A DNA stretch of 64,000 nucleotides from Heracleum sosnowskyi (taxonomy: Eukaryota; Streptophyta; Magnoliopsida; Apiales; Apiaceae), in the NCBI GenBank assembly GCA_030848705.1, contig CM061243.1, positions 113,112,674-113,176,673 on the forward strand. Reading direction: 5' to 3'. Position 1 is the first letter of the stretch, and the number at the start of each line of letters is the position of its first letter. A program made the translations under genes and the position numbers. Shown here piece after piece: positions 45,101-56,683 of the stretch. The notes beneath the pieces were generated by a model, which saw nothing but the letters and a program-made list of their open reading frames with translations, made no database searches and was not told the DNA's origin.

Positions 45101-46627
45101 GACCTGATCCAGGAAGCCTCCTTGAGGATGAAACTTGCAGAACAAATCAAGGATCACTGGTCAAATATTGAAGCAAAGGTCAAGAAGCTAGCTGACACTA
45201 AAAAGGTATCATCTGTACAAGCTACTTCAATACCACCATCAACAAATGCAATGGTGACAGTGCAAATGGAGCCACAATTCAGGAGTTCCTATGTCATGGA
45301 ACCCCTTCAGCATGGAGTCCTTCAAGATTCAAGGAATGAGAGAGGACAAGCTTCATGTTTGAGGAATGTGGATGCAAGAGGGATATCTCCATTATCTCCC
45401 ATAAAACCCAAAGGCAAGAACATAGAAAGGATAGCTTATCCTCCACCAAGGCCAGATGAGTTCAAAGTCTTAGGGAAGCTGATCAAGGAGAGCAAAGAAA
45501 GCAATCATCCAAGCTTAAGGAACAAGAGGGCACTCATCTATAGGGATGGCAAGGAAATCTACATTTGGGTTGGTCACCCAAATTTTGCTAAGGCCAAAGC
45601 TGAAGAAAGTGAAAGGGCAGCAATGCAAGCTCTTGCAGTTGCTCAATCACTTGAAGATGAAGAAGCCCTACAGGAAGAAAAGGCCAAGGATAAAGCTAAG
45701 GAAGCTGGAAAGAAGAAGAGAACAAGTCAGCCAAAGGCTAGAGCTAAGAGGAATCTGGACTTTGATGAAGATGATTCTCAAGAAACTGCTCAAGACTCTT
45801 CCACAACAAGTGCACATCAAATTCCTGGTGATCTACCTATTGAGGGAAAGTTGGCTTGTGATCCTGCACATCCTGTCAACTTTCATGATCATCCAATCAT
45901 GCCAAAAGAGGAACCTTTTGAATTTGATGAAGCCTACTTTCCAAAGTTCCTGTTAGAGAAGGACCAACCAATGAAGACAAAGAAGAGGTCTGTCAAATCA
46001 AAGCCTGTTCTTGTGAGAAAGCCACAATCTCAAAAACCTCCTGCAAACCCAGAGGACTGCATGTACATTGCTGACATCAGGGAAGAATCCAGTCTACATC
46101 TTGACTTAGACAACCTGGTGGAAGTAAGGGGAATTGCAGCTTCTCAAAAGTTGCCTGAAAGACTAGTGTTCATATACAAGGGAGGTAGAGAACAAGTGTG
46201 GCCTCTCTACAGAATTTTAGGAGAAGACTATCAAACACTACTCTCAGTGTTTAGATGCTTGAAAAAGGACTTTGGTTTCACCAAAACAGCCAAGTCTGAG
46301 GTGGTCTCCAAAATCTGTCAGATAAAGGCTAGCTGGAACAAGCCTGAGGCTCTTCCCAGGATACTTAGAGTTCCCTCAACAGGAAAGAAAATCCATCTTC
46401 AACCCTATTGGATGATGGAGTTTAAGGACAAGGACAATTGCAGAAGATTCTTCAGAATGGAAGACCAGCTGGAGAAGGCATCTAATCAAACTCTAAAGCT
46501 GATGCAATCCAAGCTTGGTGATCAAGATGAAGAGGAGAAAATCTTCTACAGAAGGCTACAGGTCCAGATTGAGGAAAACAACTCCAAGAAAGGGAAGAAG
46601 ACTATGCCACAAAGAAATCACAGATGA
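42161..46627 (+). CDS. Copia-2 extra (env-position) ORF, 1488 residues
   Basis: ATG in good context (ACAATGG) and open to the stop at 46625-46627. The N-terminal about 250 residues are rich in order-promoting residues (FFKMMDFMTNCKLSYAMF); residues about 270-790 are low-complexity Ser/Thr/Pro/Glu; about 825-960 are probable coiled coil; the C-terminal third is Lys-rich with a patterned KAKAEESERAAMQALAVAQ helix. No hydrophobic segment long enough for a membrane anchor was seen. Five CGTTGA-type motifs lie within codons about 544-572. Conservation of the full frame in both copies suggests it is or was under selection. Called env-like only by position; function unknown. Confidence 0.88.
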   Translation: MAPIVKLMSAGGFIYEKNNSIPFVVKENPNRLFFKMMDFMTNCKLSYAMFHSTPLYNEIIEEIWTSCEYSGTNCTLQFTLQGNEYIVNSDVLQACLHIPDNNCDVLPTNTEITTMLNSINYSLPTDNLGRIIRRGLVREYSYLADAFIKVFSGKISNFDALTNSMLILLTMLLNDRYHNFSTQLMYEIGAKLGDKANRKKNIYYARFLMMLANHVSPAPLVISNPNARFECFVQEKRVLTDILRLNHNGDVPVVYLPIIEVTTTIPVSVANTSTVLPSNVAMESVVVTQQAPALATKPKSKKSSKPTSGASQKAPVVKTTTQPKGSESGVVRGEGRGEHQRNPKDKEGQVSVYQPSPIVSSQQGTMSNMDLNTSLIASSQKDVIIETSSPPRAQSKRVRDTSSPQSTFSQYQRRVKQKSKGTQGAHTLEATLPVSQIQFDVTPIISLGLQSHSLNINLELSPSNSPTQSLDVDMIHTSIPDSPTLILEKPHSEAGGHHLLSDLLGHQPIFPEVARGSVDQSLKSITTDSTVISHSQSAFLTSSTKQSISLTSVSPSTVSIPLTVQTTIPLIVHSAPLIENQVVPTTSADDLVVVETLLGLRGSETERLACSQAKGGNVSERLAISSSQAKGEIESSTLEGEGEGVRGVSHGEPMMQEQSGEREGTTGVIRMEAVIASELMEVSEGERELTFQEVYQQTLDSISLDPETFTHPVSAYQVLAQQGNVEAERSLQLIHTTASMQRAKDALTNLPPGAEVSGEFDFSDNEDSFGDILQVATTAQTGTSVVPPTPNWLSQDMHGRCNLDAAITRQYNEAYLAHESAGARDKKFYKAIMDSLEIQRLQMLQTRIEATEIKDSISNLRAATDRRLDEKLPLHTVSRMSRFFTKEPEVSSSLKTLSSRVDKVEATLSQMQKEQEKQTQLLTQLLAAQGLPIISLDANKKGEKSKELDIQITKVMVPAISLPEEPLAMGEFAKKKKDSIDLIQEASLRMKLAEQIKDHWSNIEAKVKKLADTKKVSSVQATSIPPSTNAMVTVQMEPQFRSSYVMEPLQHGVLQDSRNERGQASCLRNVDARGISPLSPIKPKGKNIERIAYPPPRPDEFKVLGKLIKESKESNHPSLRNKRALIYRDGKEIYIWVGHPNFAKAKAEESERAAMQALAVAQSLEDEEALQEEKAKDKAKEAGKKKRTSQPKARAKRNLDFDEDDSQETAQDSSTTSAHQIPGDLPIEGKLACDPAHPVNFHDHPIMPKEEPFEFDEAYFPKFLLEKDQPMKTKKRSVKSKPVLVRKPQSQKPPANPEDCMYIADIREESSLHLDLDNLVEVRGIAASQKLPERLVFIYKGGREQVWPLYRILGEDYQTLLSVFRCLKKDFGFTKTAKSEVVSKICQIKASWNKPEALPRILRVPSTGKKIHLQPYWMMEFKDKDNCRRFFRMEDQLEKASNQTLKLMQSKLGDQDEEEKIFYRRLQVQIEENNSKKGKKTMPQRNHR

Positions 46628-46800
46628 AACATTTGCTCAGACTAGAGGAGCATTTGTGGGCATTAGTCTTGTAAGTCTTATATTTTGTCTATAAAATTTT
46701 GAAGCTTAATACATATTCTACTTTTGTAATTTATGATGTATCTGAGTGTTTTTGTTATCATCAAGTCTCTTGATTTATGGCTGTTATTCTATCACTCATA
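46628..46800 (+). other. Copia-2 3' UTR
   Basis: Short non-coding stretch between the extra ORF and the polypurine tract; nothing else recognised. Confidence 0.6.
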
Positions 46801-46813
46801 AATTGGGGGAGAT
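46801..46813 (+). other. Copia-2 polypurine tract
   Basis: AATTGGGGGAGAT directly before the 3' LTR. Confidence 0.85.
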
Positions 46814-47833
46814 TGTTAGGAATATGTTGTTCTTGATGATAAACATAAAACACTTAGTAGAATTTGTGTAAAGTCATTTTTGTAACTGTCAACGAAATGG
46901 CATGCTTTGCAGCATTCCGTTGACAGGAAGCTCATCAACGAAATGAGTGTTGTAGCAATTGCATTGTACAATACTTCACAGTATGATAGGCATTCTGTTA
47001 TATGTTTTAGATAGGTTTTCTAAGTCATGTTGACTAAGTACTAGATAGTCAAAATAGGTTGGTTAATTGTAAATAGGTTATGCCTTGTAATTTTGACTAA
47101 GTGAAGACATGTCAACGGTATGAAGATTACTCTGTCAACGGTATGGAGTTTACCCATCAACGAAACGAGGGAAACACCATCAACGAAATGAAGAATGAAG
47201 CTATCAACGAAACACATCTCCTTGCTATCAACGAATCAATGTTGCTTTTTGAACAGTTGACAAAGTGATAGTGACAGTTTACTGAACAGATCTAAAAGGA
47301 GATATGGAAGTGTACTTTGCATTGGAAGCCATCAAAGTGGTTACTGGAAATAAGGAAACATTCCAATTTCCAATAAGGCTCTTGGAAATGATTATAATGA
47401 GCATGAAGACAAAAGCAAAGATCTCCAAGGACCATTGGACAAAAGGAGTGAAAAGCAAGCTACTGATGGTTACTACTATTATTCTTTAGTTTAACCAAAC
47501 GTAGAATTGTAAACTTGGGATTATATAACCAAGTGTAGCAGTTACTTTAGAAAAAGAGAGAAGAAAAACAAATAGATTGTATTAGCTATTTTTGAGAGCA
47601 ATTCTTCTCTACAACCTTGTAACTGAGCAGCTGTGTACTTTTGTATCACAGATTATTTCCGCAATAAAAACACTTCAGTTGGATCATCAAACAATCCAAC
47701 TGAATTATTTATATCTTGTGTTTTTATTTATTCAGTTCAGTTTTATTTTATAAAGTGTTTAGTTTCAAGAAAATATCAAGAATTGTATTCAACCCCCCCT
47801 TCTACAATTCTGTTAGGTCATTTGGGAATAACA
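46814..47833 (+). repeat. Copia-2 3' LTR
   Basis: 1020 bp, same length as the 5' LTR, one difference noticed. It carries the same nine CGTTGA-type motifs. Confidence 0.95.
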
Positions 47834-47838
47834 GGGGG
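47834..47838. repeat. Copia-2 target duplication GGGGG, right
   Basis: Matches 34715-34719. Confidence 0.93.
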
Positions 47839-48102
47839 TGTGTCTCCACCACTAACGTCCATCTCCTGCGATAACAATATAGATATAGATACTTATATAA
47901 TAACAGGTTATCTTAATCCTAAAGACTTAACTTAAAAGAAAGTACTTACGCCTACCATTGCTACTTAGCATCTATCAATCTAATATCCTAACAGATTCCT
48001 ACTCCTTACAATACTATCTTAATCACCTTTATTAATAGGGATCCTAATCTTTTATTAATAGGGATCCTAATCCTGGCTTGTTTCAGTGACCAAAAACTGA
48101 CC
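47839..48102 (-). other. Chromovirus internal 1 leader, part beyond Copia-2
   Basis: Holds the first codons of the split upstream ORF (ATG at 47862, or 47877) and non-coding leader with a duplicated TTATTAATAGGGATCCTAAT. Matches 57173-57430. Confidence 0.8.
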
Positions 48103-48114
48103 GCTCTGATACCA
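48103..48114 (-). other. Primer-binding site of chromovirus internal 1
   Basis: Sense TGGTATCAGAGC, three bases from LTR2. Initiator tRNA-Met type. Confidence 0.9.
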
Positions 48115-48117
48115 ACC

Positions 48118-51100
48118 TGTGACGCCCTCCCGATCTGGGGTCATGATCGGGGAGTCACTACAAACTCTATACAAAACAATAATATAAACATGCAGAATAG
48201 ACCCCAACTCTACCAATGGATCTCAACAGTTGATGGTGTGAAACAAGCATCCACTATCTAATTCATTAATACATAAACATAAGTCTCAAAAGTTATTACA
48301 TCCATGTCTTAAACGTTCTACGTTCTCTATTACAAAACACCTTCTAGATATGGCCATCACCTACCTGAGCTGGCATCCCAAAAACAACCCTATAAGAAGA
48401 CTTCCTAGCTGTCTGAAATGTACGTACCATCTTCTCGTTTCACTGTGGGTTAGAATAGGGGAAAAAGAATGAGCCAAATGCCCAGCAAGTAATAATATGA
48501 CCAAACAGTTACCCACTGGGAAACAGTTCCAATATCAATATGTATGACATGGGTATAGCAAAATCCGTATCAATGGGATTATCAAAACAATGAATTGAAT
48601 ATACAATTTCAAAACAGTTTCCAATATCAATATATATGGCATGGTTTTAGCAAAATCCATATCAAAGGATTATCAGAACAATGGCATAAATATGCAATTT
48701 CAAAGGGTAAACCAATTTCATTATCAAGATATCCGTTTCAAGAAAACAATAAGTAATTTTGGAGATTTTTCACAACGCACCGGACAATACGGGTGATCAG
48801 CCACGTAAAGTCCCCATACCGGACACACAGTCCCTCTGGTCCTTGTATTGGGTCCCATTAGGCAACACATTGGCCTTTAGACTAGTCCATCCCTAGTCCA
48901 TTTATTATAATAAAAAAAATGTTGGACCGGCGTTACTCGGCCTCTTACGCCTCCAATCTTAGGAATCCGTGGAAACCATAAATCAGAATTTAAATGAGTC
49001 TAAACTTTATTCCTTTTTAAAACATGTTCAGATATAAAGAAGTTCTTTGGAAATCAGATAAGTTCAATCAAAACAATCTGGATTTCTATTAGTGGAATAT
49101 CAGAAATATTTATCATCGGGTTTGTTCTGGTAATGTACTAGAATGAGAGTTAGGTGTATTCACTTTCAGGTATAAAAAGGTTTGAATAAGTATATGATCA
49201 AATTCAGGTTATAGAATTATAGGTCATCAGGTTTCAATTCATGTATATGATCAGGGTATAAAGGTTTAGGGATAAAGAACTAAACAAAGCATGGTATACA
49301 GTTCAACATGGTATATATGAACAAAGATAAGGGTTATCAATGAACAATAGGTGTTTTCAGAATTAAAAGTATGTCAAGGCAAGATATCAATTCATATGTG
49401 TCAAAATGAAACAATGGAATCGAAATACGAAAGCAAGTTTGTATTACTTGCCTTAAGTAGCTAAAAAGGGGTAATGAGAAATCACTGGTTTTCCACCTTA
49501 GTCTTTCCATTGTCTCTAAGACCCACTTCCTTAAACTCTTTAAGTTCCACTTCCTTGGACTCTACAAAAGAATATATTCTATCTTAGAACGCCCTTTCTC
49601 AAATGCCAATCCTTTACTCTAAACTACCCAACGCATCCTAAGCGCGTAAACACTTAATAGTTATACCATAAAACAATTATAACCACGTAATAGGCAATCA
49701 ACCATATAAACTCACATCGTCATTTAAATACACATAACATGCTCCTTATACATATGTATATATAATAATATATTTTTCAAATCATACCACACTTGGTATC
49801 CCTTAAATCAATTTGGTCATGCCAACCATATCCTTAACACTTACAACAATGTTTTTCATCTCAAAAAGCTGAAAAATCTGTTGCGCATACTTTACTAAAA
49901 CATTTTTCAAAAATCCAAAAGTAGTCAAACAAATACCAAAATGGACAGGCTACTTCCTGATTACTAACTCAACTTAGCATAAAAGTTTCAACTTCAGAAC
50001 ACTTTATTTAGTTTAAAAACGAACTGTATAAAGTAGGTACTAAAGCACAGAAAATCCCTGCTGCGCAACTTTTAGTAAAATAATCATAACTTTTTATTCG
50101 TAAATCCTATCGATACAAGGTTAGCGCGTGCACAAACTAGATTCAATTTAGAACAGTGACATCTTAGGCTCTCTGTCTAAAACAGGCAGAAACAATTCGA
50201 AAACAATCAAAACAGAACAGGGCAGACAGTTTTCTGGAAAAATTCAGCATGGCATATGTCTATCCAAAACCATTCCACCATTATAACCTCTACCACAACT
50301 AATCATCCAATATCACAACTAATACTCATGTTCTCAAGAAATTACTAAACTTATACATGCATTTATCAAATACCAATGCTAATAAACTATCAATCCAAAT
50401 ACTTGAAACTTCACTAAAATTCCCAAATCAAAACCTTTAGCATCAAAATTTCGGACTTAACTAAACTTAACACAATTAATCAACATGCAATCACTATCAC
50501 TTGAAATTATCAACCAATCACCATCATAAACAAATTCCCAAACCGAATTTATAAAAGGGAAAAATCGAAATATATACATGCAATTCGATTTCTTTACATG
50601 CAACCAAAATCTTAACTAAACATAGCTATTAATACATGATTTGGACTCAATAACATCATCATCGTCCCCGTCGGCTCGCCGGAGCTCATTGCCGACGGCG
50701 GCATGGTTCGGAGGTGCCCGGAAAATCGGGTTTCCTTCAACAAACCTCACCAATAATAATCTAAACAATCTCATTATCACAGAATCATCACAAAACAAAG
50801 GTTCGGGATTGAATCAAATCAAAATCGCCAAAAGCCCTTTGCATGCAAACTGATACACGCACATATACACACGGCCAAACACTCACACACATACACGATT
50901 ATACATATATGAGAGATTGAGTGAGAATGAGAGAGAGAGATTTTTACAGAGAAGAGAAATCGAGAGAGAGAGAGACTCGAGAGAAAGAGAGAAGAGAGAG
51001 TGATGAACGGTGAAAGAAGAAAAGGGGAAAAACTGATTGCTGGGGTTTTATAAGCCCAGGGGTATTTTAGTAACTTGCTAATTAAAAATTCTGATTTCTA

Positions 51101-51638
51101 ATAAACAAAACCAACATAATACCCTTTCTAAAATTCGAAATAAAATGAAGATAATATCTAAAAATCACAATTTTATTTTTAAAACTAAGAATACGAATTT
51201 ACAAGCTCCCCCATATTTTTAAAATATTTTTATTATCAAAATTGAATTAAATATGAATTTTCAAAGTTTTGATCACATAAATGATATTTAACTCATAAAA
51301 TCGTTTTTAAATCCTTAAAGCCAAAAATAAATTCCTCCACTAATTTTAGAAATTACTAGAATATAAACTAAAGGTTGTGAAAAAGATTTCACAATAAAAA
51401 GAGTCTCCGATGATTTTATAAAATTCCCGGAAGGTCAAAAAGAACTAATTTTTAATAAGAAATTCATTTAAAATGCACTTAAAAGCATACACAAGTATTT
51501 TAATCCATACCATTCACCAAGTAAACATCTAATTATCACATTTTCAAATATCCACCTTTCACACAATACTCACATATCATAGAACTCAAATATTATTAAA
51601 TATTAATATTGTACAAGCGTTTTTCTGAGTCGTTATAA
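48118..51638 (-). repeat. Chromovirus LTR2 (shared central LTR)
   Basis: 3521 bp. It is the 5' LTR for internal 1 and the 3' LTR for internal 2. It lacks about 13 bases near 48172 and about 19 bases in the CT-rich block near 50970 that LTR1 and LTR3 have. At ten or more single-base differences it sides with LTR3 against LTR1. TATA box at 51046-51052. Confidence 0.92.
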
Positions 51639-51657
51639 CCTTCCCCCCTTAAAAAAG
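51639..51657 (-). other. Chromovirus polypurine tract, internal 2
   Basis: Same sense AAGGGGGGAAGG as at 29195, next to LTR2. Confidence 0.8.
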
Positions 51658-51679
51658 ATTCTGTCCTCAGAATCTAACC

Positions 51680-54600
51680 TTATGAAAATAGGTGCGGATA
51701 CTTTTCAAGCATCTCGCTCTCAAGTTCCCAAGTTGATTCTTCAACTTTAGGATTCCTCCACAAAACCTTAACTAGCTTAACAATCTTATTCCTTAATTTC
51801 CTATCCATATGATCCTGAATTTCTACAGGTTGTTCTACATAAGACAAATCAGGTTGAATCTCAAAAGGTTCATATTCGATCACGTGATTTGCATCAGAAT
51901 TAAATCTCTTAAGCATCGAAACATGAAAAATGTTATGAATGTGCTCCATGTGTGGTGGTAACGCTAACTCATATGCAACCTTTCCAATGCGTCTCAGTAT
52001 CTCAAACGGTCCTACGTATCTCGGGCTAAGTTTCCCTTTCTTGCCAAATCTCGTAACTCCTTTCCATGGCGACACCTTTAGCAACACTTGATCTCCTTCT
52101 TCAAAACTTAGATCCTTCCTGTCTTGGTCAGCGTACTTCTGTTGTCTGTCTTGTGCCGTAACTAGCCTTTTCCGAATGATCTCAATCTTTTCCTTCGTTT
52201 GTTGTACTAGCTCGGGTCCTAAAACTTTTCGTTCTCCAACTTCTTCCCAATATACAGGCGATCTACATTTCCTTCCATACAAAGTTTCATACGGTGGCAT
52301 TCCAATACTCGCGTGATAGCTGTTGTTGTACGAAAACTCTACCAATGGTAAATGCTCATCCCAACTTCCTTTAAAATCCAGCGCACAAGCTCTAAGCATG
52401 TCTTCAATGGTTTGAATTGTTCGTTCACTCTGGCCATCAGTTTATGGATGATAAGCGGTACTCATCTTAAGCTTGGTACCCAGACATTCTTGAAATTGTC
52501 TCCAAAATCGGGAGTTAAACCTTGGATCACGATCCGACACAATGGTTACTGGAACTCCGTGGCGTGTCACAACTTCTTTCAGGTATAGCTGTACTAATCT
52601 ATCCAGTGAAAATCTTTCATTGATTGGGAGAAAATGTGCAGACTTGGTCAGACAGTCTACAATTACCCATATGGCATCAAGATTAGCTTTTGTCCTCGGT
52701 AGTCCAACAATAAAGTCCATGGCAAGATGTTCCCACTTCCATTCAGGAATATCCAATGGCTGCAATAGTCCGCTCGGCTTTTGATGTTCGGCTTTGACTC
52801 GCTGACAAGTATAACACTTACTTATCCATTCGGCAATTTCTCTTTTCATATCCGGCCACCAGAAATGTTCCTTCAAATCTCGATACATTTTCGTGCTACC
52901 GGGGTGAATTGAGTACTGTGAACTATGGGCTTCCCGTAAGAGTTCATTCTTCAATTCTGTCATATTTGGAATCCATATCCTCGTAGAAAATCTCAAAATT
53001 CCTTTGTCATCCCTTTGGGTGCAAATCTCTTCACCAGTCAATGTGTTCATCTCTTGGTTCATAACCTCCTCTTGACATCTTCGTATCTTTTCCAACAATT
53101 CCGGTTGAAACGTCATAGCATTGAGAACTTCGTTGGTAACTTCCGAATCATAGACTTCTAGTTTCAACTTCTCAAAGTCTTGAAGCAATTCCTTAGGTAT
53201 TGTGAACAAATTCAATCTCTCCTTTCGACTTAACGCATCCGCCACAACATTCGCTTTTCCCGGGTGATAGTTAATACTACAATCATAATCCTTAATTAGC
53301 TCCAACCATCTCCGTTGCCTCATGTTTAATTCCTTCTGAGTGAATATATACTTTAAGCTCTTATGATCCGTGTAGATTTCACACTTCTCTCCCTAGAGGT
53401 AATGTCTCCAAATTTTCAGTGCGAACACAATAGCTGCTAATTCCAAATCGTGAGTTGGGTACTTTTGTTCGTGCGGTTTGAGTTGTCGTGAAGCATACGC
53501 GATCACTTTTCCATGTTGCATTAAAACACATCCTAATCCTTTGTGTGAAGCATCACTGTAGATAACAAAATTTCATTGATCATCTGGTAAGACTAACACT
53601 GGTGCTGTCACTAATCTACCTTTCAGCTCTTGGAAACTTTCTTCACATTTCTCAGTCCAAACAAACTTCTCATTCTTCCGAGTCAGTGCAGTTAACGGTG
53701 TAGCTATCTTTGAAAAATCTTGAACAAACCTCCGATAATATCCAGCTAATCCGAGAAAACTTCTCACTTCAGTAGGGGTCTTTGGTCTTTCCCAATTAAC
53801 CACAGCTTCAATCTTGGCAGGGTCTACTCTCACTCCTTCTCGACTAATAACGTGACCAAGAAACTGTACTTCCTCCAACCAGAATTCACACTTCGAAAAC
53901 TTTGCATATAACTTTTCCTTCCTTAAGACTTCCAATGCAATCCTTAGATGTTCCGCATGATCTTCCGAAGACTTTGAATATATCAGGATGTCATCAATAA
54001 ATACAATCACAAACTTATCCAAATACGTTCGGAACACTCGGTTCATCAAATCCATAAACACAGCCGGGGCATTAGTTAATCCAAATGGCATCACTAAAAA
54101 TTCGTAATGTCCATATCTCGTGCGAAAAGCAGTCTTCGAAACGTCTTCAGGTTTGATCTTCAGTTGATGGTATCCAGATCTTAAATCAATCTTTGAAAAA
54201 TATGCTGCTCCTTTGAGTTGGTCAAATAAATCATCGATTCGCGGTAACGGGTACTTATTCTTTATAGTCAACTGGTTGAGTTCTCGATAATCTATACACA
54301 ATCTCATACTTCCGTCTTTCTTCTTGACAAATAGTACTGGCGCTCCCCACGGCGATATACTAGGCCTTATCACTCCTTTATCCAAAAGATCTTGTAGCTG
54401 CGTAGCCAATTCCTTCATTTCTGCCGGTGCCATTCTGTAAGGTGCCTTTGATACTGGTTACGTTCCAGGTGCCAAATCAATCGTAAATTCTACTTCTCGA
54501 TCTGGAGGTAATCCGGGTAGTTCGTCAGGAAAAACTTCAGGGAACTCATTTATAACTGGTATCTCCTCCATTTTCAACACTTGTTTCTCCACATCCACTA

Positions 54601-56221
54601 CATGAGCCAAATAAGCCTCACAACCTTGTCGAAGTAGTCGTGTCGTTTGCATAAACGTTAGGAACTTCCTAGTTTGTCTTTGACCTTGAAACACCACTTC
54701 TTGATCTTCGTCCACACGCAATCTTACTTGCTTTTTCCTACATTCAATCTGCGCATCGCAATCTACTAACCAATCCATTCCTAGGATAACATCGAATTCT
54801 CCCATTTTGAACGGTATCAAATCCGCATGAAAAAGATATCCACCGATCTCGATTTTACAATTAGGACACACTTGGTCTACGGGAACTCTATCTTGGTTAG
54901 CCACTTCTATTACTAACGTCCTTTCCAATGGTTTTACCTCACATTGCAATTTATCAAGGAATCTTTCAGATATAAAAGATCTAGTCGCTCCAGAATCAAT
55001 TAACACTTTAGCTTTAACAGAATTCACAGGAAGCGTACCTGCTACTACGTCTCTGTCCTGAACTGCTTCATTGATTGACATATTAAAATTTCTTGCTCGA
55101 GGTTGAGATGACTGTGACCGTGTTGGTGGTGCAGTGAGCCTAAGTACATTAGCAGATTGGACCGGTTCCTTACATTCCCGCGCAAAATGTCCCGCTTTTC
55201 CACACTTGAAACATGTTAGTCCTCCTGGTTTTGAACTTGGACATCCATCAGCATAGTGTCCCTTCTTGTTGCATCTAAAACATGTGATGTTCAACTTGTT
55301 ACAGATTCCCGAATGTCTTTTACCACACGTCTTGCACTCTGGTATAGATGGCTTTCCCGTGATAGTTGGCGGCTTTCCTCCTTGAGGCTTCTTGTCTGAA
55401 CTCCCAAATCCACTCCTCTGTTTCTGAAAATTCCTATCTCCTCCTGGTTGATTTCCAAACCTTTTCCTATTCTGAGAACTTCCTTGTCCTTCATCACCTT
55501 GGCTTCTTTCAGATCCTCCAAACTTTCGTTTCTTTCCAAATTTCTCCTTTTGAACTAATTCGCTTTCGCCCTCAATGATCATCGCTTTCTGTACTACCGC
55601 AGTATAATTTCTCAACTCAAAAGCTGCAACTCTACTCCTTAACCATGGCTTTAATCCGTGCTGAAACTTTCTAGCCTTACTGACATCATCTCCTACGTAC
55701 CTAGGTGCAAACCTTGCCAATTCCGTAAATTTGGCTTCGTAATCTGCCACACTCATCCCTTCTTGCTTTAATTCTAAGAATTGAACTTCCAACTGATCTT
55801 GTAGGTACCTTGGTAAATACTTTTCCTGAAATAGTTCCGTAAATCTTTGCCAAGTAATTTCTCCTTCTCCTAACTTCACAGATTCCCACCAAAAATTAGC
55901 TTCTGCCTTCAAGTAGTAACTAGCAAATTCAGTTTTCTGATCCTCCCCAACCTTAACTAACGCAAAAGCTTTCTCAATGTCGATTAACCATGATTTCGCC
56001 TCAACAGGGTTTAGAGTACCTTTGAATTCAGGTGGGTGGACAGCTTGAAATGATTTAAAGGTTGTCAAAGGTTGAACATTTCGTTGTTGTTGTTGAGTCA
56101 AGGCAGCAGTTTGTTGTTGGAGTAATTGAAGTATTTGAGTTATAGTTGGGTCTACCGGGTTCTGAGCCTCGGTATCGGTTGTCTGTTGAGTAGAAGTAGT
56201 AGTCTTTTTCTTTGGTGGCAT
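51680..56221 (-). pseudogene. Chromovirus gag-pol, internal 2, four nonsense mutations
   Basis: Aligns along its whole length with the intact copy at 29236-33774 but is cut into four pieces by single-base stops: TAA at 54458-54460 (GAA in copy 1, protease-RT spacer), TGA at 53570-53572 (GGA, RNase H start), TAG at 53393-53395 (TAC, RNase H), and TAA at 52442-52444 (CAA, integrase). A 3-base insertion near 52325 adds one Asn. No frameshift. Gag and protease remain readable from the MPPKKK start at 56221. Confidence 0.95.
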
Positions 56222-56683
56222 TTTTCTGATAAGAGATAAGCAATTTATGAAACAATATGCATATATATACCGCAATGTAAACTCTTTTTGAAAACGTTTA
56301 TAAAACTGTATGCAACATAAAGAAAATTTTAAAACTTTTAGCCTTATTGTTAGATAACTTGCTTGTCTCCGTAACAGGGTAAACAGGGTAAACATATGTA
56401 TTATAGGACCAGGTTAACGATAAATGGTATAACAGTTTAAAGCAAGGTATAAGAAAAGAACGTGCATAATGTAAAGATATGAGTCAGGTACAATAGATGA
56501 CAGGGTACATGATCACCCCATAAAGTCAAAGCAAAGCCAATGCCAAAGCGGATAATATAATACTGTCTACTAGTACTAGGAAAACGGGAAAACATCCTAA
56601 CAACTAGTAGTCAAGCGTGCAAATGATCAACACTAAAACCAATGGGCTCTAACAGATGTCCCACTCTCAGAATCCAACCATAG
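56222..56683 (-). other. Chromovirus leader between upstream ORF and gag (internal 2)
   Basis: Non-coding and nearly identical to 33775-34236. Confidence 0.6.

Larger units (their letters stand above)
34720..47833 (+). mobile_element. Copia-2: SIRE-like Ty1/copia retrotransposon, 13.1 kb, apparently complete
   Basis: TG..CA LTRs of 1020 bp each, GGGGG duplication, primer-binding site, gag, pol, extra ORF, polypurine tract. Every expected catalytic motif is present and no frame break was found. One LTR difference was noticed (35625 A versus 47718 G), so insertion is very recent. It forms the right arm of an inverted repeat with Copia-1. Confidence 0.95.

Noticed and set aside
42161..46627. 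Calling the extra ORF an envelope gene
   Set aside because: Only the position supports it; no signal peptide or membrane segment is visible.
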